Positions 24,101-30,665 of a stretch of DNA of 38,406 nt are shown piece by piece. The number at the start of each line of letters is the position of its first letter. Position 1 is the stretch's first letter. Both the position numbers and the translations under genes were made by a program. The notes beneath the pieces are model-generated. The model was not told the origin of the DNA. It saw only the letters and a program-made list of their open reading frames with translations, and searched no databases. Source of the DNA: an uncultured Bacteroidales bacterium (GTDB taxonomy: Bacteria; Bacteroidota; Bacteroidia; Bacteroidales; P3); assembly GCA_905236645.1 (NCBI GenBank), contig CAJOMZ010000021.1:1-38406 (forward strand). Reading direction: 5' to 3'.

Positions 24101-24118
24101 AAGGACAATGAAAGCGAC
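24086..24118. repeat. Three-unit 11-bp array joining two genes
   Basis: ATGAAAGGACA, ATGAAAGGACA, ATGAAAGCGAC. It contains the stop codon of the TPR gene and the start codon of the DUF4292 gene. The third unit is close to the third unit of array A (ATGAAAGCGGC at 18065), so this belongs to the same family; there is no right arm here. Confidence 0.8.
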
Positions 24119-24914
24119 ATACATCATTGACAGCAAGAGCGGGGCGCGCCGCACCGTCGGGACGGGGAACCCTGTAATATATATATGTATTCTGGCATTG
24201 CTCTTTGCCGGGTGCCGTTCGCACAAGGAGCTGCAGCGCACCGGCAAGGCCGACACGACGGCAACGGCAGTGAAGCCCCGGCCGCCGGCACCGCCCGCCA
24301 CCGAGAGCCTCGACTACGTGGCCGGCACCGACTTTGCCAGCTACCGCGCCAACTTCAGCTGCACGGTGCAGGGCGTCACGGTGAACGGCCAGATACGTAT
24401 GGCCAAGGACAGCATTGTCTGGCTCAGCGTCAACAAGATTGTGGAACTGGGTCGCGCCAAGCTGACACCGGAACGCGTGCAATTCAGTGCCAAACTGCTT
24501 GGCAAGGAATACGACGGCAACTACGAGGGGCTGAAGAGCAGGTGGGGTATCGACGCCGACTACGCCACCATCGAGGCCCTGCTGACGGGCAACCGCCCGC
24601 CCGACTGCCGCAAGGCCAAGGAGCCTAAACGCACAGGCGACACCATAACGCAATGGTACACACAGGGCAAAGACAAGCGCCAGCTGACAATGAAGGTCAG
24701 CCACGCCACCAAAATGCCGACAGAGGCCGACCTGTACAGTCAGGCGACAGGGCAAAGGATACATATAGTATACGGCCAGCGGCAGGAGGTGGAGGGCCGT
24801 ATGCTGCCTACGAGCATAGGCATACAGATTAACAACAGGCAGATTAACGAGCAGACGACAATAAAGCTTGACAAGATGAATCTGGATGAGCCACAGAGCT
24901 ATCCGTACAAGTAG
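24108..24914 (+). CDS. DUF4292 domain lipoprotein
   Basis: 268 residues. The N-terminal region (to about 28) ends VIYICILALLFAGC, a lipobox, so the mature lipoprotein starts at that Cys. A proline/alanine/threonine linker follows (KADTTATAVKPRPPAPPATES). The folded domain begins near FASYRANFSCTVQGVTVNGQIRMAKDSIVWLSV and ends NRQINEQTTIKLDKMNLDEPQSYPYK, the features of DUF4292, a beta-rich family of Bacteroidetes lipoproteins. It resembles LolA/LppX-like folds that hold lipid, but that is inference. The start ATG is the third unit of an 11-bp repeat, and the first ~20 residues look unlike a normal signal peptide; the real start could be further in. Confidence 0.78.
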   Translation: MKATYIIDSKSGARRTVGTGNPVIYICILALLFAGCRSHKELQRTGKADTTATAVKPRPPAPPATESLDYVAGTDFASYRANFSCTVQGVTVNGQIRMAKDSIVWLSVNKIVELGRAKLTPERVQFSAKLLGKEYDGNYEGLKSRWGIDADYATIEALLTGNRPPDCRKAKEPKRTGDTITQWYTQGKDKRQLTMKVSHATKMPTEADLYSQATGQRIHIVYGQRQEVEGRMLPTSIGIQINNRQINEQTTIKLDKMNLDEPQSYPYK

Positions 24915-24977
24915 AGGAAAGCAGGAGGGACAAATGCATTAGAATATTTGTTATTAAATCTTATAAACAATATAATT

Positions 24978-25730
24978 ATGAAAAAGGCAACGATTATTCT
25001 GGCTTTGCTGCTGGCGGGATGGCTGGGGGCAAGCGGACAGAACCGCCAAAATGTGCCCGACTCGGCCGAGCTGGTGGTGAAACGCTATTACGATCTGCTG
25101 AACTATGAGGGCATCTGCCGCGACAGCATTCTCTACATCGAGACCACTATCTTCAAGCGTTCCGACACAACAGACACGGCGATATTGAAGCGCTGGTTCC
25201 TTATGCCCAACAGCAACCGCGTGGAGCTGTGGCACGGCGACACACTGATGGAGGGTGTCTACTCGAACGGCGTGGACGTTTTCAGGGAATACCGCCGGGG
25301 TGTGCTCGACGGCTGGACGCGCGTGGCAGAGTCGAGATACTACAATTTAGCACCCGACTACGACTTCAGAGGCGCCCTCTACAACAGGAAGGCCGACGCC
25401 GCCGAGATGAAGTACGAGGGGCTGTGGGACTTCAACGGCAACACAGTGCACCGCATATACGTGGACACGCCTTTCAAGTATTGCCGCAACTATCTGTTTG
25501 AGAAAGAGAGCGGACTGCTGTTTTTGGTGCAATATACCAACAAGCACTCGCAGTATACCAACCACCAGGCGTATGACCACCCCGACTGGCACGCCATACA
25601 CGAGTACCAGCCTTTGGGCAAGATACTGCTGCCCAGCGTGGAGAGCTACCAGATGAATGGCGATATGGTGTATCACTTCTCGAGAGGCAAATACCTGCCC
25701 ATAGACAAAAAGATATTCACTGAAGACTGA
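24978..25730 (+). CDS. Secreted protein of unknown function
   Basis: 250 residues from ATG 24978. The signal peptide is MKKATIILALLLAGWLGASGQ. The mature part contains many short strands (ELVVKRYYDLLNYEGI, ILYIETTIFKR, KRWFLMPNSNRVELWHGDTLMEGVYSNGVDVFREYR) and reads like an outer-membrane lipoprotein-sorting (LolA-like) or DUF4292-like beta-sheet, but I cannot assign a family. It follows the DUF4292 gene by 63 bases and precedes tadA by 2 bases. The context suggests an envelope role. An in-frame ATG at 24948 lies upstream but would put a poor sequence before a perfect signal peptide. Confidence 0.7.
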   Translation: MKKATIILALLLAGWLGASGQNRQNVPDSAELVVKRYYDLLNYEGICRDSILYIETTIFKRSDTTDTAILKRWFLMPNSNRVELWHGDTLMEGVYSNGVDVFREYRRGVLDGWTRVAESRYYNLAPDYDFRGALYNRKADAAEMKYEGLWDFNGNTVHRIYVDTPFKYCRNYLFEKESGLLFLVQYTNKHSQYTNHQAYDHPDWHAIHEYQPLGKILLPSVESYQMNGDMVYHFSRGKYLPIDKKIFTED

Positions 25731-25732
25731 CT

Positions 25733-26188
25733 ATGAGCATTATAGACAACGACGACGAACTGTATATGCAACAGGCGCTGCGCGAGGCACGGGCTGCCTT
25801 CGACGAGGGCGAGATACCGATAGGTGCTGTGATTGTGTGCAACGGCGAGATAGTGGCTCGGGCGCACAACAACACCGAGCGCCTGCACGACGTGACGGCC
25901 CACGCAGAGATGGTGGCATTCACCGCGGCAGCCAACACATTGGGCAGCAAATACCTGCCCGACTGCACACTGTATGTCACGGTGGAGCCTTGCGCTATGT
26001 GCGCCGGAGCCGCGGGATGGACACAGATTGGCCGCATTGTCTACGGCGCTCCCGACAGCAAGAGGGGCTTTGAGAAACTGGGGCACGCTATGCTGCACCC
26101 GAAGACAGAGGTTGTGGGCGGCGTTATGGAAGAGGAATGCGCAGCGCTGATGAAGGATTTTTTCAAGAGATTGAGGGTTGATGGTTGA
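25733..26188 (+). CDS. tadA: tRNA-specific adenosine deaminase (TadA-type)
   Basis: 151 residues. The zinc site is complete: His57 and catalytic Glu59 in TAHAEM, and Cys87 and Cys90 in EPCAMC. VTVEPCAMCAGA and the later RIVYGAPDSKRG are typical of TadA rather than of cytosine or guanine deaminases. It would deaminate the wobble adenosine of tRNA-Arg(ACG) to inosine. The start follows the stop of the upstream gene by 2 bases, so they are probably co-transcribed. A nucleoside deaminase of other specificity cannot be ruled out by motif alone. Confidence 0.88.
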   Translation: MSIIDNDDELYMQQALREARAAFDEGEIPIGAVIVCNGEIVARAHNNTERLHDVTAHAEMVAFTAAANTLGSKYLPDCTLYVTVEPCAMCAGAAGWTQIGRIVYGAPDSKRGFEKLGHAMLHPKTEVVGGVMEEECAALMKDFFKRLRVDG

Positions 26189-26270
26189 AAACGGGTGAGT
26201 TAAAGGAACGGCAAGTATGTGTCTTAAAGTTAAGCGATACAAATAAATCAATATATAAAACAATAACAAT

Positions 26271-27161
26271 ATGCAACCTACATTATTGGTTCTTGCGGCA
26301 GGAATGGGTAGCCGCTACGGTGGGCTGAAACAGATGGACGGAGTAGGCCCCAATGGTGAAATCATTATGGATTATTCGATTACCGATGCCATCCGCGCCG
26401 GTTTCGGCAAGGTGGTGTTTGTAATCCGCCATAGCTTTGAGCAGGAATTCAAGGCCAAAATCAATGCAGAGCATTTCGGCAACAAAATCAAGGTGGAGTA
26501 TGTGTTTCAGGAACTCGACAACCTTCCGGCAGGCTTTAAAGTCCCCGAGGGCCGCGAGAAACCCTGGGGCACCAACCACGCCATCCTGATGGCCAAGGAC
26601 GCCATCAAGGAGCCTTTTGCCGTCATCAACGCCGACGACTTCTACGGCGCCGATGCTTTCAAGGTGATGGGTGACTATCTGCGAGGTTTGGAAGGCAAGA
26701 AGGGCGACTACTGTATGGTGGGCTACCGCCTGGAGAACACCCTGTCGGAGAACGGTACGGTGAGCCGTGGCGTGTGCAACGTGGACGACAGGGGCTACCT
26801 TGTGGGTATGACAGAGCGCACCAGCATTGGCCGCGCCGAGGGCGGCATTGAGTATAAGGACGATGACGGCTCGATGCATCCGCTGCCGGCCGACGCAACA
26901 GTGTCGATGAACCTGTTCGGATTCACGCCCGACTATTTTGTGGAGAGCGAGAAGCTGTTTGTCGACTTTCTGAAGGAGCGCGGCACAGAGATGAAGTCGG
27001 AGTACTACATTCCGTTCGCTGTCAACACATTCCTTGCCAACGGCTATGCCACGATGCGTGTTCTAAAGACCACGGCGCAGTGGTTTGGAGTGACCTACAA
27101 GGAAGACCGCCCGATGGTGGTGGAGCGCCTGAAGAGGCTTCACGACCAGGGTGTGTATTGA
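26271..27161 (+). CDS. Sugar-phosphate nucleotidyltransferase-like protein
   Basis: 296 residues. The N-terminal LVLAAGMGSRYGGLKQMDGVGP is the nucleotide-binding signature of the NTP_transferase family, with the GxGxR motif. NADDFYG (about 124-130) supplies the metal-binding acidic residues, and EKPWGTNHAILMAKDAI is also typical. Such enzymes activate sugar 1-phosphates with UTP, GTP or dTTP; the substrate here is not clear. The C-terminus (VTYKEDRPMVVERLKRLHDQGVY) is a short helical tail, so no extra acyltransferase or kinase domain is present. No promoter box was found in the 82-base gap after tadA. Confidence 0.82.
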   Translation: MQPTLLVLAAGMGSRYGGLKQMDGVGPNGEIIMDYSITDAIRAGFGKVVFVIRHSFEQEFKAKINAEHFGNKIKVEYVFQELDNLPAGFKVPEGREKPWGTNHAILMAKDAIKEPFAVINADDFYGADAFKVMGDYLRGLEGKKGDYCMVGYRLENTLSENGTVSRGVCNVDDRGYLVGMTERTSIGRAEGGIEYKDDDGSMHPLPADATVSMNLFGFTPDYFVESEKLFVDFLKERGTEMKSEYYIPFAVNTFLANGYATMRVLKTTAQWFGVTYKEDRPMVVERLKRLHDQGVY

Positions 27162-27171
27162 TTCTTTCCGC

Positions 27172-27339
27172 ATTTCTGCCGCAGGGGAGAGTGTGGTTTC
27201 CCCGCCTGCGGCGGGTGAAGAGATGCCCCCGCCTGCGGCGGAAATCCTGGAAATCTTGGAATTCTTGAACACTCGCTTTCAAGGTAAATCTTGGAAATCC
27301 AAAGGAATCCTGGAAATCATTTCCGACAACGTCGGAAAT
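27172..27339. repeat. GC hairpins and 9-bp repeats downstream of the nucleotidyltransferase
   Basis: Two copies of CCCGCCTGCGGCGG (27201-27214 and 27228-27241), each a hairpin with a TGC loop. They are followed by 9-bp-spaced variants of TCCTGGAAA/TCTTGGAAT (from about 27245) and by the perfect hairpin ATTTCCGAC AAC GTCGGAAAT (27319-27339). The 9-bp units are the reverse complement of the TTTCCAAGA units found at 28033 and 28175. Confidence 0.75.
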
Positions 27340-27355
27340 GCTGACGCATAACATT

Positions 27356-27427
27356 GTTTATGGCTTTGTATAAATCGATACTGTCATTTTTGTTTATGAG
27401 TTTGAATAAATCGATACTGTCAATTTT
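27356..27427. repeat. Two 36-bp direct repeats upstream of the GxxExxY gene
   Basis: Two adjacent copies, starting at 27356 and 27392, both of the form GTTTATGnnTTTGnATAAA followed by TCGATACTGTCA and a T-rich end. They differ at only a few positions. They lie right before the GTG start at 27440 and may carry its promoter or an operator. Confidence 0.8.
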
Positions 27428-27439
27428 ATAGCTATAGTT

Positions 27440-27853
27440 GTGAATAAGGGCATTTCTTTTGAGGAGCGGCTGAAGGCTCTGTCGTACCAAATTCGCGGTG
27501 CGGCGATGGAAGTTTACAATCAGTTAGGGCCAGGACTGTTGGAATCGATTTACGAGAAAGCGCTGATTGCAGAATTGCGACTACGCAAAATCGAAGTCAA
27601 ATCGCAAGTTCCCGTTCAAGTTGTATACAAGGGAAGCGTTATAAGCAACGACCTAAGAATTGACTTGCTGATAGAAGACACCATCATCGTAGAGCTAAAA
27701 TCCGTCGAAGGACTTAATCCCCTTCACTACAAGCAGATAAGAACATATCTGAAACTGACCAACAAGCCCCTGGGGTGGCTGATAAACTTCAACGAAGACG
27801 ACTTCGCTCACGGTATGATAAAAGTACCCAACCGCTATTTCACAACTTTATAA
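27440..27853 (+). CDS. GxxExxY protein, PD-(D/E)XK nuclease-like fold
   Basis: 137 residues from GTG 27440. The family motif is plain: GLLESIY (Gly, two residues, Glu, two residues, Tyr) at about 36-42. The nuclease-fold core follows: DLLIEDTIIVELK (about 73-85, the D...ExK pattern), then LNPLHYKQIRTYLKLTNKPLGWLINF. This is the GxxExxY family (PDDEXK_3). The function is not established; the fold suggests nucleic-acid cleavage or binding. There is no signal peptide. The gene stands alone between repeat-dense spacers on both sides and its DNA is more AT-rich than its neighbours, which hints at insertion as a unit. ATG 27446 is not in frame, so GTG is the likely start, unless translation begins at M28. 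Confidence 0.82.
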   Translation: MNKGISFEERLKALSYQIRGAAMEVYNQLGPGLLESIYEKALIAELRLRKIEVKSQVPVQVVYKGSVISNDLRIDLLIEDTIIVELKSVEGLNPLHYKQIRTYLKLTNKPLGWLINFNEDDFAHGMIKVPNRYFTTL

Positions 27854-27890
27854 TCAGGCACAAACCAAAGTCAAAACAAGCGAACAATTA

Positions 27891-27956
27891 CAATTCCCAC
27901 TAAATTCCAGTTCAATTCCCACTCCATTCCAGTTCAATTCCCACTCAATTCCCGCT
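27891..27956. repeat. 11-bp array, alternating CAATTCCCACT and ATTCCAGTT units
   Basis: Six units in strict phase: CAATTCCCACT, AAATTCCAGTT, CAATTCCCACT, CCATTCCAGTT, CAATTCCCACT, CAATTCCCGCT. The two unit types alternate, giving a 22-bp super-period. The last unit runs into a small hairpin (CCCGC TTT GCGGG). Confidence 0.9.
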
Positions 27957-28226
27957 TTGCGGGAATATCATTTCCCAAGATTAAAAAAGATTTCAAAGAT
28001 TCGCCCGTACCAGCAATGACAGAGAAAAAGAATTTCCAAGATTTCCAAGATTTCGCGAAGCGGGAGATAGCCGTATTCGCCAAATTTCAATTCCCGCTTT
28101 GCGGGAATACCTTTTCCCAAGATTAAAAAAGATTTTCAAGATTCGCCCGTACCAGCAATGACAGAGAAAAAGAATTTCCAGGATTTCCAAGATTTCGCGA
28201 AGCGGGAGATAGCCGTATTCGCCAAA
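27945..28226. repeat. Tandem duplication, offset 142 bp, covering a gene start
   Basis: Copy 1 is 27945-28084 and copy 2 is 28087-28226, with about five differences. Each copy holds the CCCGC TTT GCGGG hairpin, an A/T-rich stretch, an ATG followed by MTEKKNFQDFQDFAKREIAVFAK, and two 9-bp TTTCCAAGA-type units. Copy 2 continues into the methyltransferase gene; copy 1 runs into copy 2 and stops. Confidence 0.93.
28016..28126 (+). pseudogene. Duplicated N-terminal stub of the THUMP-like methyltransferase gene
   Basis: The ATG at 28016 begins the same 23 residues as the real gene at 28158, then reads FQFPLCGNTFSQD and stops at 28126. It is the product of the 142-bp tandem duplication; because 142 is not a multiple of 3, it cannot read into the intact gene. 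It may still be translated as a 36-residue peptide, or act as a decoy start, but nothing shows that. Confidence 0.75.
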
Positions 28227-29456
28227 GCACACGAGGACGACGATACAGCGCGGTTGTTGCTGAGTGCCGCGCGATATCCCGATATCGATATGCCGGCGGC
28301 GGTACAGCAAATCGAAGGGCGCCGCACAGCCAGAGAGAAGTGGCCGTCGCTGCTGCAATACGACAACTACCTCTACCCTCCCCGCCTGAACCGCGAGCAG
28401 GCCTCGTCGGACGAGACAGCATTGCACAAGGTCTGCGTGGCCGATGAACTATGCGGCAAAGAGTCGTTCCTCACCGTGGCCGATCTTACCGGCGGAATGG
28501 GCATCGACAGCATCGGCTTTGCCAGACGCTCACGCTATGTCAATCCATTGTGCACGCAGGTGTTGGCAAATGTGGACTACGTGGAGCACAACGAAGAGCT
28601 GTGCACACTGATGGAGCACAACTGCAAAGTTCTCGGATTGGAGAACATCAAAATTCATTGCGCCGACAGCATAGAATGGCTTGCCGCCGAAAACCGCCAC
28701 TTCGACATTATCTTCATCGACCCTGCTCGCCGCTCGGCCTCCGGACGCAAGGTGTCCGCTTTTGAGGACTGCACCCCCAACATCCTGCAGCACAGAGAAC
28801 TGCTGCACTCTCATTGCCGTTGGCTGATGGTCAAAGCTTCGCCAATGATGGACATCGACAAAGGCATCGCACAGCTTGGCGCAGTCAGCGATGTGTATGT
28901 CGTAGCTGTCAAGGGCGAATGCAAAGAGCTGCTGTTTCTGTGTGGCGAACAGCGCGAAGAGCCCCTGATACACTGCCAGAACATTATTCCCGGCGTCAGC
29001 CTATACAGCAACGCCCCCTTCACGCGCAGCCAAGAAGCGCAGGCCGAGGCCATATATTGCACATCCGTGGGACGCTATATCTATGAGCCCGACGCGTCGC
29101 TGATGAAAGGTGGGCCCTACAAACTGCTGAGCGACAACTGGGGATTGCAGAAGCTGGCCCGCAACACACACCTATATACCAGCAACAATTTTCACGAATG
29201 GATGGGACGCACGTTCTGCGTGCTGAAAGAGATACCGCTGAACAAAAAAGCCGTTGCCGCCGCCATTCCCGGCGGCAAAGCCCATACAGTTGTCCGCAAC
29301 TACCCTGCCGATGCCGCAGCATTGCAGCACCAGCTGGGTCTGAAAGAGGGCGGCGACCTCTTCGTCATCGCCACCACCGTCGGCAGTCGCAAGGTGGGTT
29401 TTCTTTGTTGCGAGCCGAAAAATTATCAACATTTTTTGGAAGAAATGAACAAATAA
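28158..29456 (+). CDS. THUMP-like domain class I SAM-dependent methyltransferase
   Basis: 432 residues. Motif I is DLTGGMGIDSIGFA (109-122), the acidic end of the next strand is VDYVEHNEE (139-147), and motif IV is FIDPARRS (186-193), the DPAR form common in nucleic-acid methyltransferases. The C-terminal third (LYSNAPFTRSQEAQAEAIYCT...GGPYKLLSDNWGLQKLARNTHLYTS) matches the 'THUMP-like' Bacteroidetes methyltransferase family. RNA is the likely substrate; the exact one is not known. The first ~20 residues (KKNFQDFQDFAK) are encoded by the same 9-bp repeats seen in nearby spacers, so they may be a repeat-derived extension or the true start may lie further in. Its start region is duplicated just upstream. 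Confidence 0.82.
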   Translation: MTEKKNFQDFQDFAKREIAVFAKAHEDDDTARLLLSAARYPDIDMPAAVQQIEGRRTAREKWPSLLQYDNYLYPPRLNREQASSDETALHKVCVADELCGKESFLTVADLTGGMGIDSIGFARRSRYVNPLCTQVLANVDYVEHNEELCTLMEHNCKVLGLENIKIHCADSIEWLAAENRHFDIIFIDPARRSASGRKVSAFEDCTPNILQHRELLHSHCRWLMVKASPMMDIDKGIAQLGAVSDVYVVAVKGECKELLFLCGEQREEPLIHCQNIIPGVSLYSNAPFTRSQEAQAEAIYCTSVGRYIYEPDASLMKGGPYKLLSDNWGLQKLARNTHLYTSNNFHEWMGRTFCVLKEIPLNKKAVAAAIPGGKAHTVVRNYPADAAALQHQLGLKEGGDLFVIATTVGSRKVGFLCCEPKNYQHFLEEMNK

Positions 29457-29457
29457 A

Positions 29458-29489
29458 TTTGGTCAGTTTCAAAAAAGTGTGTAATTTTG
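29458..29489 (+). promoter_or_regulatory. Strong promoter of the rplM-rpsI-rpsB-tsf operon
   Basis: TTTG at 29458-29461, 20 bases, TAATTTTG at 29482-29489. Both boxes and the spacing match the Bacteroidetes consensus. It begins 2 bases after the methyltransferase stop codon. Transcription should start near 29493-29496, giving a leader of about 185 bases ahead of rplM. Confidence 0.85.
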
Positions 29490-29492
29490 CAC

Positions 29493-29678
29493 CCTCTTAA
29501 AATGGTTTCGGAGAAGATGATTACCCGTTCAATATTCTCCAAATCAGAAGGATAGGAATATGTAAAGGTTATCCGTCAGCCCAAGTATAAGCCTTGAATT
29601 CAAGAGAAAAAGGAATCGGGCACCATAGTTTTTATGGTGTCGGCAAACAAAAAAAATGAACATCATCGTAAAACAAAA
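29493..29678 (+). promoter_or_regulatory. Structured leader of rplM (candidate ribosomal-protein leader)
   Basis: A ~185-nt untranslated leader with several local pairings: GGAGAA (29510-29515) with TTCTCC (29535-29540), GGATA (29550-29554) with TATCC (29570-29574), the palindrome CTTGAATTCAAG (29593-29604), and CACCATA GTTTT TATGGTG (29621-29639). Ribosomal-protein operons often have such leaders, which bind one of their own products; L13 is the natural candidate. I have not shown conservation. Confidence 0.6.
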
Positions 29679-30134
29679 ATGAATACGTTAAGTTACAAGA
29701 CAATTTCGGCCAACAAGAACACCGTCACGAAAGAATGGGTTCTGGTTGATGCAGAGAATCAGACCGTAGGACGCTTGGCCACCCGCGTAGCCAACATCCT
29801 GAGAGGCAAGACCAAGCCTTGCTTCACCCCGCACGTTGATTGCGGCGACAATGTTATCATCATCAATGCAGACAAAGTGGTCTTTACGGGTAAGAAAGAG
29901 ACCGACAAGATCTATCAGCGCTACACCGGCTATCCCGGTGGCCAACGCGAGACCACCCCTGCCAAAGTCCGCGCCACCCATCCCGAGCGCATCTTGGAGC
30001 ACGCCATCCGTGGTATGCTTCCGAAGAACAGACTGGGAGCTGATCTCTTCCGCAACCTCCACGTCTATGCAGGTAGCGAGCATCCGCATCAGGCTCAAAA
30101 TCCTAAAGTCATCAACATTAACGATATAAGATAA
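29679..30134 (+). CDS. rplM: 50S ribosomal protein L13
   Basis: 151 residues from ATG 29679, the usual length in Bacteroidales. Hallmarks are [25 protein letters not shown] near the start, the central YTGYPGG (typical L13 YxGYPGG block), and [30 protein letters not shown]13 is an early-assembling 23S rRNA-binding protein. The frame stays open upstream to 29634, but that part is the leader. It is the first gene of the operon; rpsI follows after 5 bases. Confidence 0.97.
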   Translation: MNTLSYKTISANKNTVTKEWVLVDAENQTVGRLATRVANILRGKTKPCFTPHVDCGDNVIIINADKVVFTGKKETDKIYQRYTGYPGGQRETTPAKVRATHPERILEHAIRGMLPKNRLGADLFRNLHVYAGSEHPHQAQNPKVININDIR

Positions 30135-30139
30135 TAGCA

Positions 30140-30529
30140 ATGGAGCAAGTAATCAACACCATAGGTAGAAGAAAGACCGCTGTCGCCCGCATATATATGA
30201 AACCCGGTAGCGGTAAAATCACCGTCAACAATAGAGATTATAAGGAGTATTTCCCCACTGGTCCGCTGCAGTTCATCGTCAATCAGGCTTTCCAGATTGT
30301 TGATGCTGAAGGCAAATGGGATGTCAAAGCCAACCTTGATGGCGGTGGAATCACCGGACAGGCCGAGGCTTTGAGAATGGCTATCGCCCGCGCCCTGTGC
30401 GAGAACAACGCCGAGGACCGTCCTGCACTGAAGGCAAAGAGCTTGCTGATGCGCGACCCGCGTATGGTTGAGCGTAAGAAACCCGGCCAGCCCAAGGCTC
30501 GTAAACGCTTCCAGTTCAGCAAACGTTAA
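30140..30529 (+). CDS. rpsI: 30S ribosomal protein S9
   Basis: 129 residues. The family start NTIGRRKTAVARIYMKPGSGKITVNN and the middle GGGITGQAEALRMAIARAL are clear. The C-terminal tail KRFQFSKR, which reaches the P-site tRNA, is intact. It is the partner of L13 in the conserved rplM-rpsI pair. The 136-base gap that follows is structured and separates it from rpsB. Confidence 0.97.
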   Translation: MEQVINTIGRRKTAVARIYMKPGSGKITVNNRDYKEYFPTGPLQFIVNQAFQIVDAEGKWDVKANLDGGGITGQAEALRMAIARALCENNAEDRPALKAKSLLMRDPRMVERKKPGQPKARKRFQFSKR

Positions 30530-30665
30530 AAGAAATATCAGTTTAGTATCCAAATTGCGGAGACTCTGTTCGGTTGTCAGTTCGGCAGCATAGGACTGCT
30601 GAAAAACCGGACCCAAAGGACTACTCGGCAATTGGTATCAAGGAATGTAAACAAATCAATAAAAA
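30530..30665 (+). promoter_or_regulatory. Structured leader between rpsI and rpsB
   Basis: Three nested helices can be drawn. P1 is CCAAATTGC (30550-30558) with GCAATTGG (30628-30635), with one bulged base. P2 is TTCGGTT (30569-30575) with AACCGGA (30605-30611). P3 is CAGTTC (30578-30583) with GGACTG (30593-30598). P1 encloses P2, which encloses P3. No TAnnTTTG promoter or T-tract is present, so this looks like an intra-operon regulatory element, plausibly bound by S2. Confidence 0.6.

Noticed and set aside
22670-24301. 543-codon minus frame opposite the TPR gene
   Set aside because: Antisense shadow of GC-biased TPR codons; it spans two real genes.
27891-28226. CRISPR array
   Set aside because: Repeats are 9 or 11 bp without unique spacers of uniform length, and there are no cas genes.
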